Shown here: positions 28,595 to 36,982 of the stretch, piece by piece
Numbering within the stretch: position 1 is the first letter of the stretch
How the letters are laid out: every line of letters begins with the position of its first letter
Assembly: GCF_900119365.1 (NCBI RefSeq)
Contig: NZ_FPJO01000030.1
Location: 22,961 to 86,960, forward strand
Reading direction: 5' to 3'
Origin: Streptomyces atratus
GTDB taxonomy: Bacteria; Actinomycetota; Actinomycetes; Streptomycetales; Streptomycetaceae
DNA: 64,000 nt
Program-made: the position numbers and the translations under genes
Notes under the pieces: model-generated
What the model was told of the DNA's origin: nothing
The model's database searches: none
Seen by the model: the letters and a program-made list of their open reading frames with translations, nothing else

Positions 28595-28698
28595 CGATCA
28601 CCTCTCCGCTCTTCCTGCCGGGACGGGCCCCGGCAGGATCAGTACCACTGTCTCTCCGGCCGGGGCCGCTCCGTCGCGCCCACCCGGCCGGCCCGGCG

Positions 28699-29754
28699 TC
28701 AGTTGCTCCGGTACTTGGGGGCCGGCGGCGCCGTTATCCCCGGCAGACCGTCCTCCAGCCAGTTCCGGTACGACTGCATCCAGCGGCTGTCCCTGCCGCC
28801 CCTGCGGTAGTCCACCAGAACCTGGTTGACCCTGGCCACCAGGTCGTCGGCGCCGAGCTTCGCCGCCACGCCGTAGTACTCGGTGGTGAACGACTTGTCG
28901 CCCTTGAGCTCGACCGCCGGGTCCTGGGCGGCCTGGCCGGCCGCCAGCGCGTTGTCCGTGACCACCGCGTCGACCTCGCCCAGCTGCAGCCGCACCAGGC
29001 AGTCCAGCTGGTTGGGGACGGTGAGCTGGTCCTCGTCCGCCTCGGTGCCGTCGTGCGGGTCCTTGAAGACCGCGCCGAACGACTGCTTCTCCAGTGCCTC
29101 GTAGGCGGTGGAGCCTTCGGCGGTGCAGACCCGCTTGCCGGTCAGGGACTTGTCGAAGCCGGTGATCGTCGAGACCTTCGGCGCGAGGACCTGCTGCCCG
29201 GCCTGGAAGTAGGCCGTGGAGAACGAGACCTGCTTCAGCCGGCTGCAGTTGATGGTCATCGTCCGGACGACGACATCGACCTTGTCGTTCTCCAGGGCGG
29301 CGATCCGCTGGTTGGTGGGGATGGCCCGGAAGATCACCGCGTCGCGGTCGCCCAGGATGTTCTCGGCGATGGCCCGCACCAGGTCGATGTCGAAGCCTTC
29401 GAGCTTGTCCTTGCCCTCGCCGGCCGCCGTATTGCGGTATCCCCAGCTGAAGCTGTTCTGGTCGACGCCCGCGATCAGCTTTCCGCGCTTCTTGATCTTC
29501 TCGATGTTCGGGCCGCTGCCGGACGACGGCGGAAGGCTCGCCTCCGGGTCCGTGCAGTCGTCGGCCCTGATCTGCACGGCCTGGGCCGTGCCCGGCCCCG
29601 CGGCATCCCCGCCGAGGGCCTCGGTGCCGCCGTGGGAGAGCGGCAGCAGGGTGAGCGCGGCCGTCACCGCGCAGGCCGCGGCCATGCCCGTCACCCCGCC
29701 CCAGCCGCGCAGCCTGCGGCGGGCGGACCACCGGCCCGCGCGCTTCCTGGTCAT
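28699..29754 (-). CDS. glnH: GlnH-like glutamate/aspartate-binding protein for PknG signalling
   Basis: The protein has 351 residues from the ATG at 29754, preceded by AGAGGGG; a GTG at 29769 that overlaps the glnX stop (GTGA) is possible. An Arg-rich start and a hydrophobic segment (VTGMAAACAVTAALTLL) form a signal or anchor. No good lipobox is seen, although mycobacterial GlnH is a lipoprotein. The mature part is a family 3 solute-binding protein: GKLIAGVDQNSFSWGYR, LEGFDIDLVRAIA, NDKVDVVVRTMTIN and KRVCTAEGSTAY. There is no importer gene nearby, so it is a sensor rather than a transporter part. It should bind an acidic amino acid outside the cell and signal via GlnX. Confidence 0.92.
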   Translation of the reverse strand: MTRKRAGRWSARRRLRGWGGVTGMAAACAVTAALTLLPLSHGGTEALGGDAAGPGTAQAVQIRADDCTDPEASLPPSSGSGPNIEKIKKRGKLIAGVDQNSFSWGYRNTAAGEGKDKLEGFDIDLVRAIAENILGDRDAVIFRAIPTNQRIAALENDKVDVVVRTMTINCSRLKQVSFSTAYFQAGQQVLAPKVSTITGFDKSLTGKRVCTAEGSTAYEALEKQSFGAVFKDPHDGTEADEDQLTVPNQLDCLVRLQLGEVDAVVTDNALAAGQAAQDPAVELKGDKSFTTEYYGVAAKLGADDLVARVNQVLVDYRRGGRDSRWMQSYRNWLEDGLPGITAPPAPKYRSN

Positions 29755-29765
29755 CGCTGCCCCTC

Positions 29766-31157
29766 TCACCGGTACTCCGAGAGCCTGCGGTTGACTCCGA
29801 CGATCGCGGCCACGGCGGCCAGCGCGGCCAGCGCGGCGGCCCCGGTCGGCAGCCCGCCCAGCGCCCCCTGCCCGTCCTTCGCGGCCCGGGTGAACTCGCC
29901 CTGCTCATGGGCGAGCGCCTGCTTCAGCGCGTCGTCCACCCGCTCGAAGGACTCACCCGTCGAGTCCTTCGACCCGATGATCTGCGTCCGCGCGCCCTCG
30001 TAGTCGCCGCTGTCGTCGGCCGTACGGGCCGTCCGGTGGCGGCCCTGCCACTCGGAGACGGCGTCGACGGCCTTCGCCACCGGTCCCCTTCCCTGGTCGT
30101 CGTCGGCAAGCTTCCCGGCTCTCCCCAGCTCTTCGCCGAGGGCCTTCATGTCCGTGCTGTAGTCGGTCTCGTACTTGTCGTTCCTGCCGTCCGCGGTGAG
30201 CACGGCGCCGCGGGCGACCAGAGTGAGGTTCTCATTGGCACGCGCCTTCAGCGAGTCGATCCGCGCGCGATTGAGGACGTCGAGGGACTGCTGACCGTTG
30301 ACATCGGCTCCATGCAGCTCGGACCGCGCCACCGTGTGCCCCACGGCCAGCCACAGCAGCAGCACCGTGGACGCCGCGGTCGCCACGAGCAGCCCGTGGT
30401 TGAACACCCGGTTGGTCCTGCGGTAGTTGCGCCGCTGCGCCCAGACCAGCCCGGCCAGCGCCACGACCCCGAGCCCGAGCGAGAAGAACGGCCAGGCCCT
30501 GGCCGAGTCGCTGTCCTCGCCGAGCCGGCCGGTCTCCGCCGCGTACAGCCGCTCGGCGGCCGGCAGCATCACCTTGCTCATCCGCTGGTTGGCGTACCGG
30601 ATGTAGGCACCGCCCAGCGGCAGGCCCTGCCGGTTGTTGGCGCGGGCCCGCTCGATCAGACCCGTGTACCGGGGGAGTTCCTTGTTGAGCGTGGTGATCT
30701 CCTGGCCGGACTTCGTCGACGCTTCGGTGTTGGCGGCGGCCTTCACCAGGAGGCGGGACGCCTCCTCGATGTCCTTCTCGTACCGGTCGTGGACATCGCG
30801 CGGCTCCTGCGCCCCGGCCAGGAAACCGCTCGCCGCAGCGGTGTCGGCGTCCGCCAGCGAGCGGTAGATGGCCGCCGCGTCGGCGCTCAGCGGCTGGCTG
30901 CGGCCCACCACGTCGTCGGCGGCGGCCGCCCGGTCGGCGATCTCGAAGGCCGTCACGGCCCCGAACGCCACGACGAGCAGGGCCAGTACGGCCCCGATGA
31001 TCTGGAGCCTGCCCGGCTCGGTGGTGGCCGCGGCCCGCACCTTGTCGGCCGTCACGGACAGCACACCGCGCTGCGGCGGAGCGGGTACGGTCGCGGGCAC
31101 GGGCGACTGTTCCCGCTCGTGCTCAGGTGCCGTGCGCACATTCGGCGGGTATGTCAC
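29766..31157 (-). CDS. glnX: GlnX-like membrane sensor for PknG signalling
   Basis: The protein has 463 residues. The GTG at 31157 is chosen because GGGGGAGG lies just upstream; the longer frame lacks a site. After a Pro-rich cytoplasmic leader come a membrane segment (LQIIGAVLALLVVAFGAVTAF), an outer helical domain with many Asp/Glu/Ala, two close segments (WPFFSLGLGVVALAGLVWA and LLVATAASTVLLLWLAVG), a second outer helical domain and a final segment (GAAALAALAAVAAIVGVN). The four-span layout with paired outer domains is that of mycobacterial GlnX, which receives the signal from GlnH and passes it to PknG. It is the first gene of the operon; the following glnH start may overlap its stop. Confidence 0.9.
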   Translation of the reverse strand: MTYPPNVRTAPEHEREQSPVPATVPAPPQRGVLSVTADKVRAAATTEPGRLQIIGAVLALLVVAFGAVTAFEIADRAAAADDVVGRSQPLSADAAAIYRSLADADTAAASGFLAGAQEPRDVHDRYEKDIEEASRLLVKAAANTEASTKSGQEITTLNKELPRYTGLIERARANNRQGLPLGGAYIRYANQRMSKVMLPAAERLYAAETGRLGEDSDSARAWPFFSLGLGVVALAGLVWAQRRNYRRTNRVFNHGLLVATAASTVLLLWLAVGHTVARSELHGADVNGQQSLDVLNRARIDSLKARANENLTLVARGAVLTADGRNDKYETDYSTDMKALGEELGRAGKLADDDQGRGPVAKAVDAVSEWQGRHRTARTADDSGDYEGARTQIIGSKDSTGESFERVDDALKQALAHEQGEFTRAAKDGQGALGGLPTGAAALAALAAVAAIVGVNRRLSEYR

Positions 31158-31495
31158 TCGACCTCCCCCTCGGTCACTGACGGTGGCCCGACCCCCGGCC
31201 GATCGGGGACTGGTGCCCGGCCATGAAGTATGGCCGCAGGGACCGACATCCACACCACGAACGTCCGGATCCTGCATCGGCCCACGGATGCGCTCACACG
31301 CATTCGATCAAGGCCTGCGCCGCCGATCAAGACGATCGACGGACCAGTACCCGGAGCGGACCGATCTCCCCACTCATGAACACGTCCGGGACAACTGAAC
31401 GGTTCCCGTACGCGAGGGGCGTCCCGCAGCGCGAAAACGCGGCGGAACGCCCCCAGGCCGTGTCGTCGGCCGTGTCGTGGATCACGGACGACATG
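31158..31495. other. Intergenic region upstream of the glnX-pknG operon
   Basis: This 338-base gene-free stretch lies between the csnK stop and glnX and should hold the promoter of the glnX operon and the end of the csn transcript. CGATCAAG occurs twice, at 31305-31312 and 31324-31331, 19 bases apart. A short inverted repeat ATGCG-N6-CGCAT lies at 31288-31303. No convincing -35/-10 pair or strong terminator hairpin was found. Confidence 0.5.
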
Positions 31496-32464
31496 TCAGC
31501 TGTACTGCGCACGCAGCCTCTCGTGCACCGCGGCGGCCGCGCCCGTGTGGTCCAGGCCGAGCAGCGCGGCCCCCAGCACCGGCGGCTGGGTCACCACCCG
31601 GATCTCCGCCTTCGGGGCCCGTACCGCGAGGAGTTCGCCGATCTTCGCGTCCAACTGCGGGTGACGGGCCGCCAGTACGCTACCGCCCAGCACCACCGGC
31701 GCCTCCTCGTCCAGCAGGTCCAGCCTGCCCAGCGCGACCGAGGCCATCGCGACGACCTCCTCCGCCAGCCGGTCCACCAGCGCACCCGCCACCGCGTCCC
31801 CGGCCGCCGCGGTCGCGAAGAGCACCGGAGCCAGCTCGTGCCGGCGCTCGGACCCGACCCGGCCCAGATGCAGCGCCTCGATCAGCTCGTACATCGAGCC
31901 GAGCCCGAAGTGCCCCGGCAGCGTACGGACCAGCCCGGTCGGCTCACCGCGCCCGTCCTCGGCCCGCGCGGCGAACCACATCGCCTCCTCGGCCAGCCCC
32001 GCGCCGCCGCCCCAGTCACCGGAGATCCGTCCTATGGCGGGGAACCGCGCGGTCCGCCCGTCCGGCACCATGCCGACACAGTTGATCCCCGCGCCGCAGA
32101 CCACGGCCACACCGCGCGGCTCGTCCACCCCCGCGCGCAGAATCGCGAAGGTGTCGTTGCGCACCTCGACGGTGGTGCCCCAGCCCCGTGCGCGCAGCGC
32201 CGCGGCCAGCTGCTCCTCCTCCACCGGGAGGTCGGCGTTGGCGAGACAGGCGGACACGTGCGCGACGGGGCCGGCCGGTTCGCCGGAGAGCTCCAGCGCC
32301 CGGCCGACGGCCGCGCCGAGGACGTCGACGGCCGTCTCGATGCCCACGGCCGGCGGCTGGAAGCCACCGCCCCGGGCCTTCGAAAGCACCGTTCCGTCCG
32401 CACCGATCAGTGCCACGTCGGTCTTGCTGTTCCCCGCGTCGATCGCGAGGACCGAAGCGTTCAC
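31496..32464 (-). CDS. csnK: CsnK sugar kinase (BadF/N-acetylglucosamine kinase-like)
   Basis: The protein has 322 residues. The GTG start overlaps the csnH stop (GTGA); a much longer frame upstream is a shadow of csnH. The N-terminal phosphate-binding motif VLAIDAGNSKTDVALI and later VVCGAGINCVG and SGDWGGG are those of BcrAD/BadFG ATPases, which include N-acetylglucosamine and glucosamine kinases of the ASKHA fold. It should phosphorylate glucosamine or a short oligomer released in the cytoplasm. It is the last gene of the csnR-E-F-G-H-K operon, described in S. coelicolor as handling chitosan-derived oligosaccharides. Confidence 0.92.
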   Translation of the reverse strand: MNASVLAIDAGNSKTDVALIGADGTVLSKARGGGFQPPAVGIETAVDVLGAAVGRALELSGEPAGPVAHVSACLANADLPVEEEQLAAALRARGWGTTVEVRNDTFAILRAGVDEPRGVAVVCGAGINCVGMVPDGRTARFPAIGRISGDWGGGAGLAEEAMWFAARAEDGRGEPTGLVRTLPGHFGLGSMYELIEALHLGRVGSERRHELAPVLFATAAAGDAVAGALVDRLAEEVVAMASVALGRLDLLDEEAPVVLGGSVLAARHPQLDAKIGELLAVRAPKAEIRVVTQPPVLGAALLGLDHTGAAAAVHERLRAQYS

Positions 32465-33726
32465 GCCCACGCCAGGTGCTCCCGGTTGTGCGCGATCAGC
32501 TTGTCGGTGAGCGCCTCGGCGTACTCGAACTGGCCGATCAACGGGTGCGCGAGCAGCGCCTTGAAGACCCGGTCCCGGCCGCCGCGCAGCGCGGCCTCCA
32601 GGGCGAGGTCCTCGTACGCCGTCACGTTGGCGATCAGACCGGCGTACAGCGGGTCCAGCTCGGGAACGGCGAGCGGCGTCGCGCCCGTGCCGTCGACCCG
32701 GGCCTGCACCTCGATCACCGCGTCGTCCGGCAGGAACGGCAGCGTGCCCTTGTTGTACGTGTTGACCACCTGCACCGCGGAGCCGCCCGAGCCGAGCAGT
32801 GAGGACGCCAGGTCCACGGCCGCCTCCGAGTAGAAGGCGCCGCCGCGCTTGGCGAGCAGCGCGGGCTTCTCGTCCAGCGCCGGATCGCCGTACATGGCGA
32901 GGAGTTCCTTCTCCATCGCGGCGACCTCGGCGGCCCGGGACGGCTTGGTGCCGAGCTCCCGCACGACCGCGTCGTGCGCGTAGAAGTAACGCAGGTAGTA
33001 CGAGGGGACGACGCCGAGCCGGTCGACGATCGCCCGGGGCATGCGCAGGTCGTCCGCGATCGTGTCGCCGTGCTCGGCGAGCAGCCTCGGCAGGACGTTC
33101 TCGCCGTCGGGGCCGCCGAGGCGCACCCCGAGCTCCCAGGTCAGGTGGTTGAGCCCGACATGGTCGAGGTGCACCTCGCCGGGAGTGACGTCGAGCAGCC
33201 GGGCGAACTTCCGCTGGAAGCCGATCGCGACGTTGCACAGGCCGACGGCCTTGTGGCCGGCCTGGAGCAGCGCCCGGGTGACGATGCCGACCGGGTTGGT
33301 GAAGTCGATGATCCAGGCATCGGGGTTGGTGCGGCGGACCCGCTCGGCGATGTCCAGGACGACCGGCACGGTGCGCATCGCCTTGGCGAGGCCGCCGGCG
33401 CCGGTGGTCTCCTGGCCGATGCAGCCGCACTCCAGCGGCCAGGTCTCGTCCTGGTTGCGGGCGGCCTGGCCGCCGACGCGCAGCTGGAGCAGGACCGCGT
33501 CGGCGTCGGCGACGCCCGCGTCGAGGTCCGAGGTGGTGACGATCCGCCCCGGGTGGCCCTGCTTGGCGAAGATCCGCCGGGCGAGGCCGCCGACGAGTTC
33601 CAGACGGTCGGCCGCCGGGTCGACGAGCACCAGCTCCTCGATGGGCAGCGTGTCCCGCAGCCGGGCGAAGCCGTCGATCAGTTCAGGGGTGTAGGTGGAC
33701 CCGCCACCAACTACTGCGAGCTTCAT
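32461..33726 (-). CDS. csnH: CsnH glycoside hydrolase family 4 enzyme
   Basis: The protein has 421 residues and starts 3 bases after the csnG stop. GH4 signs are the NAD-binding start MKLAVVGGGSTYTPEL, then FTNPVGIVTR, the metal-ligand region GLCNVAIG and the catalytic-loop motif GLNHLTW. GH4 enzymes use NAD+ and a divalent metal to cleave glycosides by an oxidation-elimination route and usually act on 6-phosphorylated sugars. Here the substrate is thought to be a glucosamine oligosaccharide imported by CsnEFG. It is cytoplasmic, without a signal peptide. Confidence 0.93.
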   Translation of the reverse strand: MKLAVVGGGSTYTPELIDGFARLRDTLPIEELVLVDPAADRLELVGGLARRIFAKQGHPGRIVTTSDLDAGVADADAVLLQLRVGGQAARNQDETWPLECGCIGQETTGAGGLAKAMRTVPVVLDIAERVRRTNPDAWIIDFTNPVGIVTRALLQAGHKAVGLCNVAIGFQRKFARLLDVTPGEVHLDHVGLNHLTWELGVRLGGPDGENVLPRLLAEHGDTIADDLRMPRAIVDRLGVVPSYYLRYFYAHDAVVRELGTKPSRAAEVAAMEKELLAMYGDPALDEKPALLAKRGGAFYSEAAVDLASSLLGSGGSAVQVVNTYNKGTLPFLPDDAVIEVQARVDGTGATPLAVPELDPLYAGLIANVTAYEDLALEAALRGGRDRVFKALLAHPLIGQFEYAEALTDKLIAHNREHLAWA

Positions 33727-33729
33727 AGG

Positions 33730-34641
33730 TCAGCCCTTTACTCCGGTCAGTGTGACGCCCTCGACAAATGCCTTCTGTGCGAAGAAGAAGACGAGGATCA
33801 CGGGGGCCATGACCAGTACGGTCGCGGCCATGGTCAGGTTCCAGTCGGTGTGGTGCGCGCTCTTGAAGGACTCCAGGCCGTAACTGAGCGTCCAGGCGGC
33901 CGGGTTCTCCGAGGCGTAGATCTGCGGGCCGAAGTAGTCGTTCCAGGCGTAGAAGAACTGGAAGAGGGCCACCGCGGCGATGCCCGGCTTCGCCATCGGC
34001 ACGACGACCCTGAGCAGGGTGCGCAGTTCGCCGCAGCCGTCGACCTTCGCCGCGTCGAGGTACTCGTTCGGGATGGTCAGCAGGAACTGCCGCAGCAGGA
34101 AGATGGAGAACGCGTCGCCGAAGGCCATCGGGATGATCAGCGGCCAGAGCGTGCCGGACAGGTCCAGCTGCTTGGCCCAGAACAGGTACATCGGGATGAC
34201 GACGACCTGCGGCGGCAGCATCATCATCGAGATGACGAGCATCAGTGACAGCTGCCGGCCGCGGAAGCGGAACTTGGCGAGCGCGTACGCCACGGGCAGC
34301 GACGACACGACCGTGAGGACGGTGCCGAGTCCCGCGTACAGCAGGGTGTTCTTCCACCAGGTCAGAAAGCCGTCGGTTTCGAACACCCGCTGGTAGTTGC
34401 TCCACTCGAAGGGGTGCGGCCACAGATCGCGGGTCAGCGCCTGCTGGCCGCTCATCAGCGAGGTGAGCACCAGGAAGACGAACGGCAGCACGAAGAAGAG
34501 CGCGGCGGCGACCCCGAGCGAGTGCACGGCGATCCAGTTCAGCAGCGACTTGCGGCGCGCCCTGCGTCCGGCCGGGGTGACCGGGCCGGTCGCGGGGTCG
34601 GCTTCCTTGACGGCGTCGAGTACCTGCGCCACGTCACTCAC
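33730..34641 (-). CDS. csnG: CsnG sugar ABC transporter permease
   Basis: The protein has 303 residues. The GTG start (VSDVAQVLDAV) overlaps the end of csnF by 8 bases. It has six membrane segments of the MalG type, beginning LGVAAALFFVLPFVFLVL, and the EAA loop is recognisable as DAAKVDGCGELRTLLRVVVPMAKPG. Together with CsnF it forms the channel for glucosamine oligosaccharides. No ATPase gene is in the operon, so it probably uses the shared MsiK ATPase, as other Streptomyces sugar importers do. Confidence 0.94.
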   Translation of the reverse strand: MSDVAQVLDAVKEADPATGPVTPAGRRARRKSLLNWIAVHSLGVAAALFFVLPFVFLVLTSLMSGQQALTRDLWPHPFEWSNYQRVFETDGFLTWWKNTLLYAGLGTVLTVVSSLPVAYALAKFRFRGRQLSLMLVISMMMLPPQVVVIPMYLFWAKQLDLSGTLWPLIIPMAFGDAFSIFLLRQFLLTIPNEYLDAAKVDGCGELRTLLRVVVPMAKPGIAAVALFQFFYAWNDYFGPQIYASENPAAWTLSYGLESFKSAHHTDWNLTMAATVLVMAPVILVFFFAQKAFVEGVTLTGVKG

Positions 34642-35575
34642 CTGCCTGGATCAGTCCGCTGCGGCGTCGCATCAGCAGTGCGGTGAACGCCATGGCGAGT
34701 ACGAAGAGAACGAGCGCGACCACGCAGGCGGAGCCGTAGTCGAAGCGCTGGAAACCGAGGTTGTAGATGACCTGCGGAAGCGTCAGTGTCGACTTGTCGG
34801 GATAGCCCGGTTCGAACTGCTGCCCGGAGCCGCCCATCACGCCCGAGGCGACCTTCCCGGCCACGAACGGCTGGGTGTAGTACTGCATCGTCTGGATGAT
34901 CCCGGTGACCACCGCGAACATGATGATCGGCGAGATGTTCGGCAGGGTGACGAAGCGGAACCGCTGGAACGCGGTCGCCCCGTCCAGCTCCGCCGCCTCG
35001 TACTGCTCCTTCGGTACGTCGAGCAGCGCGGCCATGAAGATCACCATCAGGTCGCCCACCCCCCAGACCGCGAGCGCGGTCAGGGCCGGCTTGGACCAGG
35101 TGGCGTCGGTGAACCAGCCGGGCGTGGGCAGCCCGATCTCGCCGAGGATCGAATTGACCGGCCCGGTACCCGGGTTGAGCAGGAAGACGAAGCCGAGGGT
35201 CGCCGCGACCGGCGGGGCCAGGTACGGCAGGTAGAACAGGGTCCGGAAGACCCCGGCACCCGTCTTGATCTTCGTGATCAGCAGCCCGACACCGAGGCCG
35301 AACACCACCCGGCAGGTGACCATGACCACGACCAGCCAGAGCGTGTTGCGCAGCGCCGGCCAGAACAGCGGGAATTCGTTGAAGACGAAAGACCAGTTCT
35401 TCAGCCCGCTGAACTCGGGGGCCGTGAAACCGTCGTACGAGGTGAAGGAGAAGTAGACGGTGGAGATCAGCGGGTAGGCGAAGAAGACGCAGAACCCGAT
35501 CAGCCACGGCGACATGAAGGCCGCTGTCCGAAGCGCCGACCGGCGGCGCTTCGCACGGAGTGTGTACGTGGTCAT
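34634..35575 (-). CDS. csnF: CsnF sugar ABC transporter permease
   Basis: The protein has 313 residues from an ATG 7 bases after the csnE stop. It is a MalF-type permease with six membrane segments (AAFMSPWLIGFCVFFAYPLI, LWLVVVMVTCRVVFGLGVG and others) and the EAA loop AAELDGATAFQRFRFVTLP, followed by NISPIIMFAVVTG. A larger N-terminal outer domain, common in longer MalF proteins, is absent, as usual for Streptomyces oligosaccharide importers. It pairs with CsnG and receives ligand from CsnE. Confidence 0.94.
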   Translation of the reverse strand: MTTYTLRAKRRRSALRTAAFMSPWLIGFCVFFAYPLISTVYFSFTSYDGFTAPEFSGLKNWSFVFNEFPLFWPALRNTLWLVVVMVTCRVVFGLGVGLLITKIKTGAGVFRTLFYLPYLAPPVAATLGFVFLLNPGTGPVNSILGEIGLPTPGWFTDATWSKPALTALAVWGVGDLMVIFMAALLDVPKEQYEAAELDGATAFQRFRFVTLPNISPIIMFAVVTGIIQTMQYYTQPFVAGKVASGVMGGSGQQFEPGYPDKSTLTLPQVIYNLGFQRFDYGSACVVALVLFVLAMAFTALLMRRRSGLIQAGE

Positions 35576-35582
35576 CGCGGCG

Positions 35583-36920
35583 CTACTTCGCCTGCGCGAT
35601 GGCTGCGTCGATCTCCTTGGCGGTGTTCTTCAGACCCGCCTCGATGTCCTTCTGCTTGCCCTTCTCGATGTCGAATCCGAGGTTCTGCAGGGACACCAGG
35701 TACGCGCCGCCGTTCACCGAGGGCGGGGTGGTGGTGCTCTTCGGGTTCGCGGCGATGTCGAGGAAGGTCTTGAACCGCGGGTCGTACTTCAGCTTCGGCG
35801 ACTTCAGCGCCGCCAGGGTGGAGGGCACGTTGTGGATGGCATTGGCGAAATTCACCACGGCGTCGGTGTCGGTCGTCATGAACTTCACCAGCTCCCAGGC
35901 CGCGTTCTGCTTCTTCGAGGTGGCGGCGATACCGGCGATGGTGCCGGTCAGATAGCCCTTGCCGTAGGTGTCGGCCTCGTCGTCGGCGACGGGCATCGGG
36001 GCGACGCCGATCTCGAACTTCGGCTTGGTCTCCTCGGCCATCCCGAGCCGCCACTCGCCGTCCAGCTGCATGGCCACCTGGCCGGTGTGGAACGGGTGCT
36101 TGGCGCCCCACTCGTCACCGAACGACGTGCGGTACTTCTCCAGCTTCTCGTAACCGCCCAGTTCGTCGACCAGCTTCTTCTGGGTCTTGAGCATGGAGGC
36201 GAACGCCGGGTCCTCGGCGATGTTCGACTTGCCGTCCGCGTCGAAGTACTTCGGGTCCCAGCCACCGAGGTAGTGCTCGGTGGTCGACTCGTAGCCGTGG
36301 TAGTTCGGCATGAAGCCGAGCTGCTCGTACGAGTCGCCCTTGGTCTTCGTCAGCCGCTTGGCGGTCGCGGCCAGCTCCGACCAGGTCTGCGGGGGCCTCT
36401 TGATGCCGGCCTTCTCGAACGCGTCCTTGTTGTAGTAGAGGCCGTACGCGTCACCGAGCAGCGGCACGGTGCAGCGCACCCCGTCGAACTGGGTGTACTC
36501 GTTCATCGCCTTGGGGAAGGTCTTGTCCGGGTCGATCCCGTCCTTCTTCAGGAAGGGGTCGAGGTCGACGAACGCCTTCGACGAGCAGAACTTGCCGACG
36601 TTGTTCGTGGTGAACGACGAGATGACGTCCGGGGCCTTCGAACCGCCCGCCCGCAGCGCCTGGTTGATCTTGTCGTCGGTCATGTTGCCGATGACCTTCA
36701 CATGGATGTTGGGGTGCGCCTTCTTGAAGGCGTCGACCGTCGCCCGGATTCCCGCGACCTCGTTCGGGGAGTTCCAGCCGTGCCAGAAGTTGATGGTCGT
36801 CTCCTTGGACGGGTCATCACTGGCACCGGAGTTGCTCTGGCCCATACAGGCCGAGGCGAGCAGAGATATGGCGGCGGTCGCGGCGAACGCGGCGGCCGTC
36901 TTCCGGCGGTTTCCGGACAT
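35583..36920 (-). CDS. csnE: CsnE sugar-binding lipoprotein
   Basis: The protein has 445 residues, starting at ATG. A lipoprotein signal ends in LLASAC with acylated Cys25, followed by a Ser/Asp-rich tether. The mature part is a family 1 solute-binding protein: TINFWHGWNSPNEV, FKKAHPNIHVKVIG, LPLLGDAYGLYYNKDAF type match (VPLLGDAYGLYYNKDAF) and GWDPKYFDADGKSN. It captures glucosamine oligosaccharides derived from chitosan outside the membrane and delivers them to CsnFG. It is separated from csnR by 62 bases. Confidence 0.94.
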   Translation of the reverse strand: MSGNRRKTAAAFAATAAISLLASACMGQSNSGASDDPSKETTINFWHGWNSPNEVAGIRATVDAFKKAHPNIHVKVIGNMTDDKINQALRAGGSKAPDVISSFTTNNVGKFCSSKAFVDLDPFLKKDGIDPDKTFPKAMNEYTQFDGVRCTVPLLGDAYGLYYNKDAFEKAGIKRPPQTWSELAATAKRLTKTKGDSYEQLGFMPNYHGYESTTEHYLGGWDPKYFDADGKSNIAEDPAFASMLKTQKKLVDELGGYEKLEKYRTSFGDEWGAKHPFHTGQVAMQLDGEWRLGMAEETKPKFEIGVAPMPVADDEADTYGKGYLTGTIAGIAATSKKQNAAWELVKFMTTDTDAVVNFANAIHNVPSTLAALKSPKLKYDPRFKTFLDIAANPKSTTTPPSVNGGAYLVSLQNLGFDIEKGKQKDIEAGLKNTAKEIDAAIAQAK

Positions 36921-36982
36921 GGCGGTCTCCCGGTGAAGGATGGGGGCGGGGGTACGGAGGGAAGAGGGCGGGCCGAGAAGGA

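Noticed and set aside
28699..29754. Amino acid ABC importer
   Set aside because: The binding protein has no permease or ATPase gene beside it; glnX and pknG context indicates a sensor.
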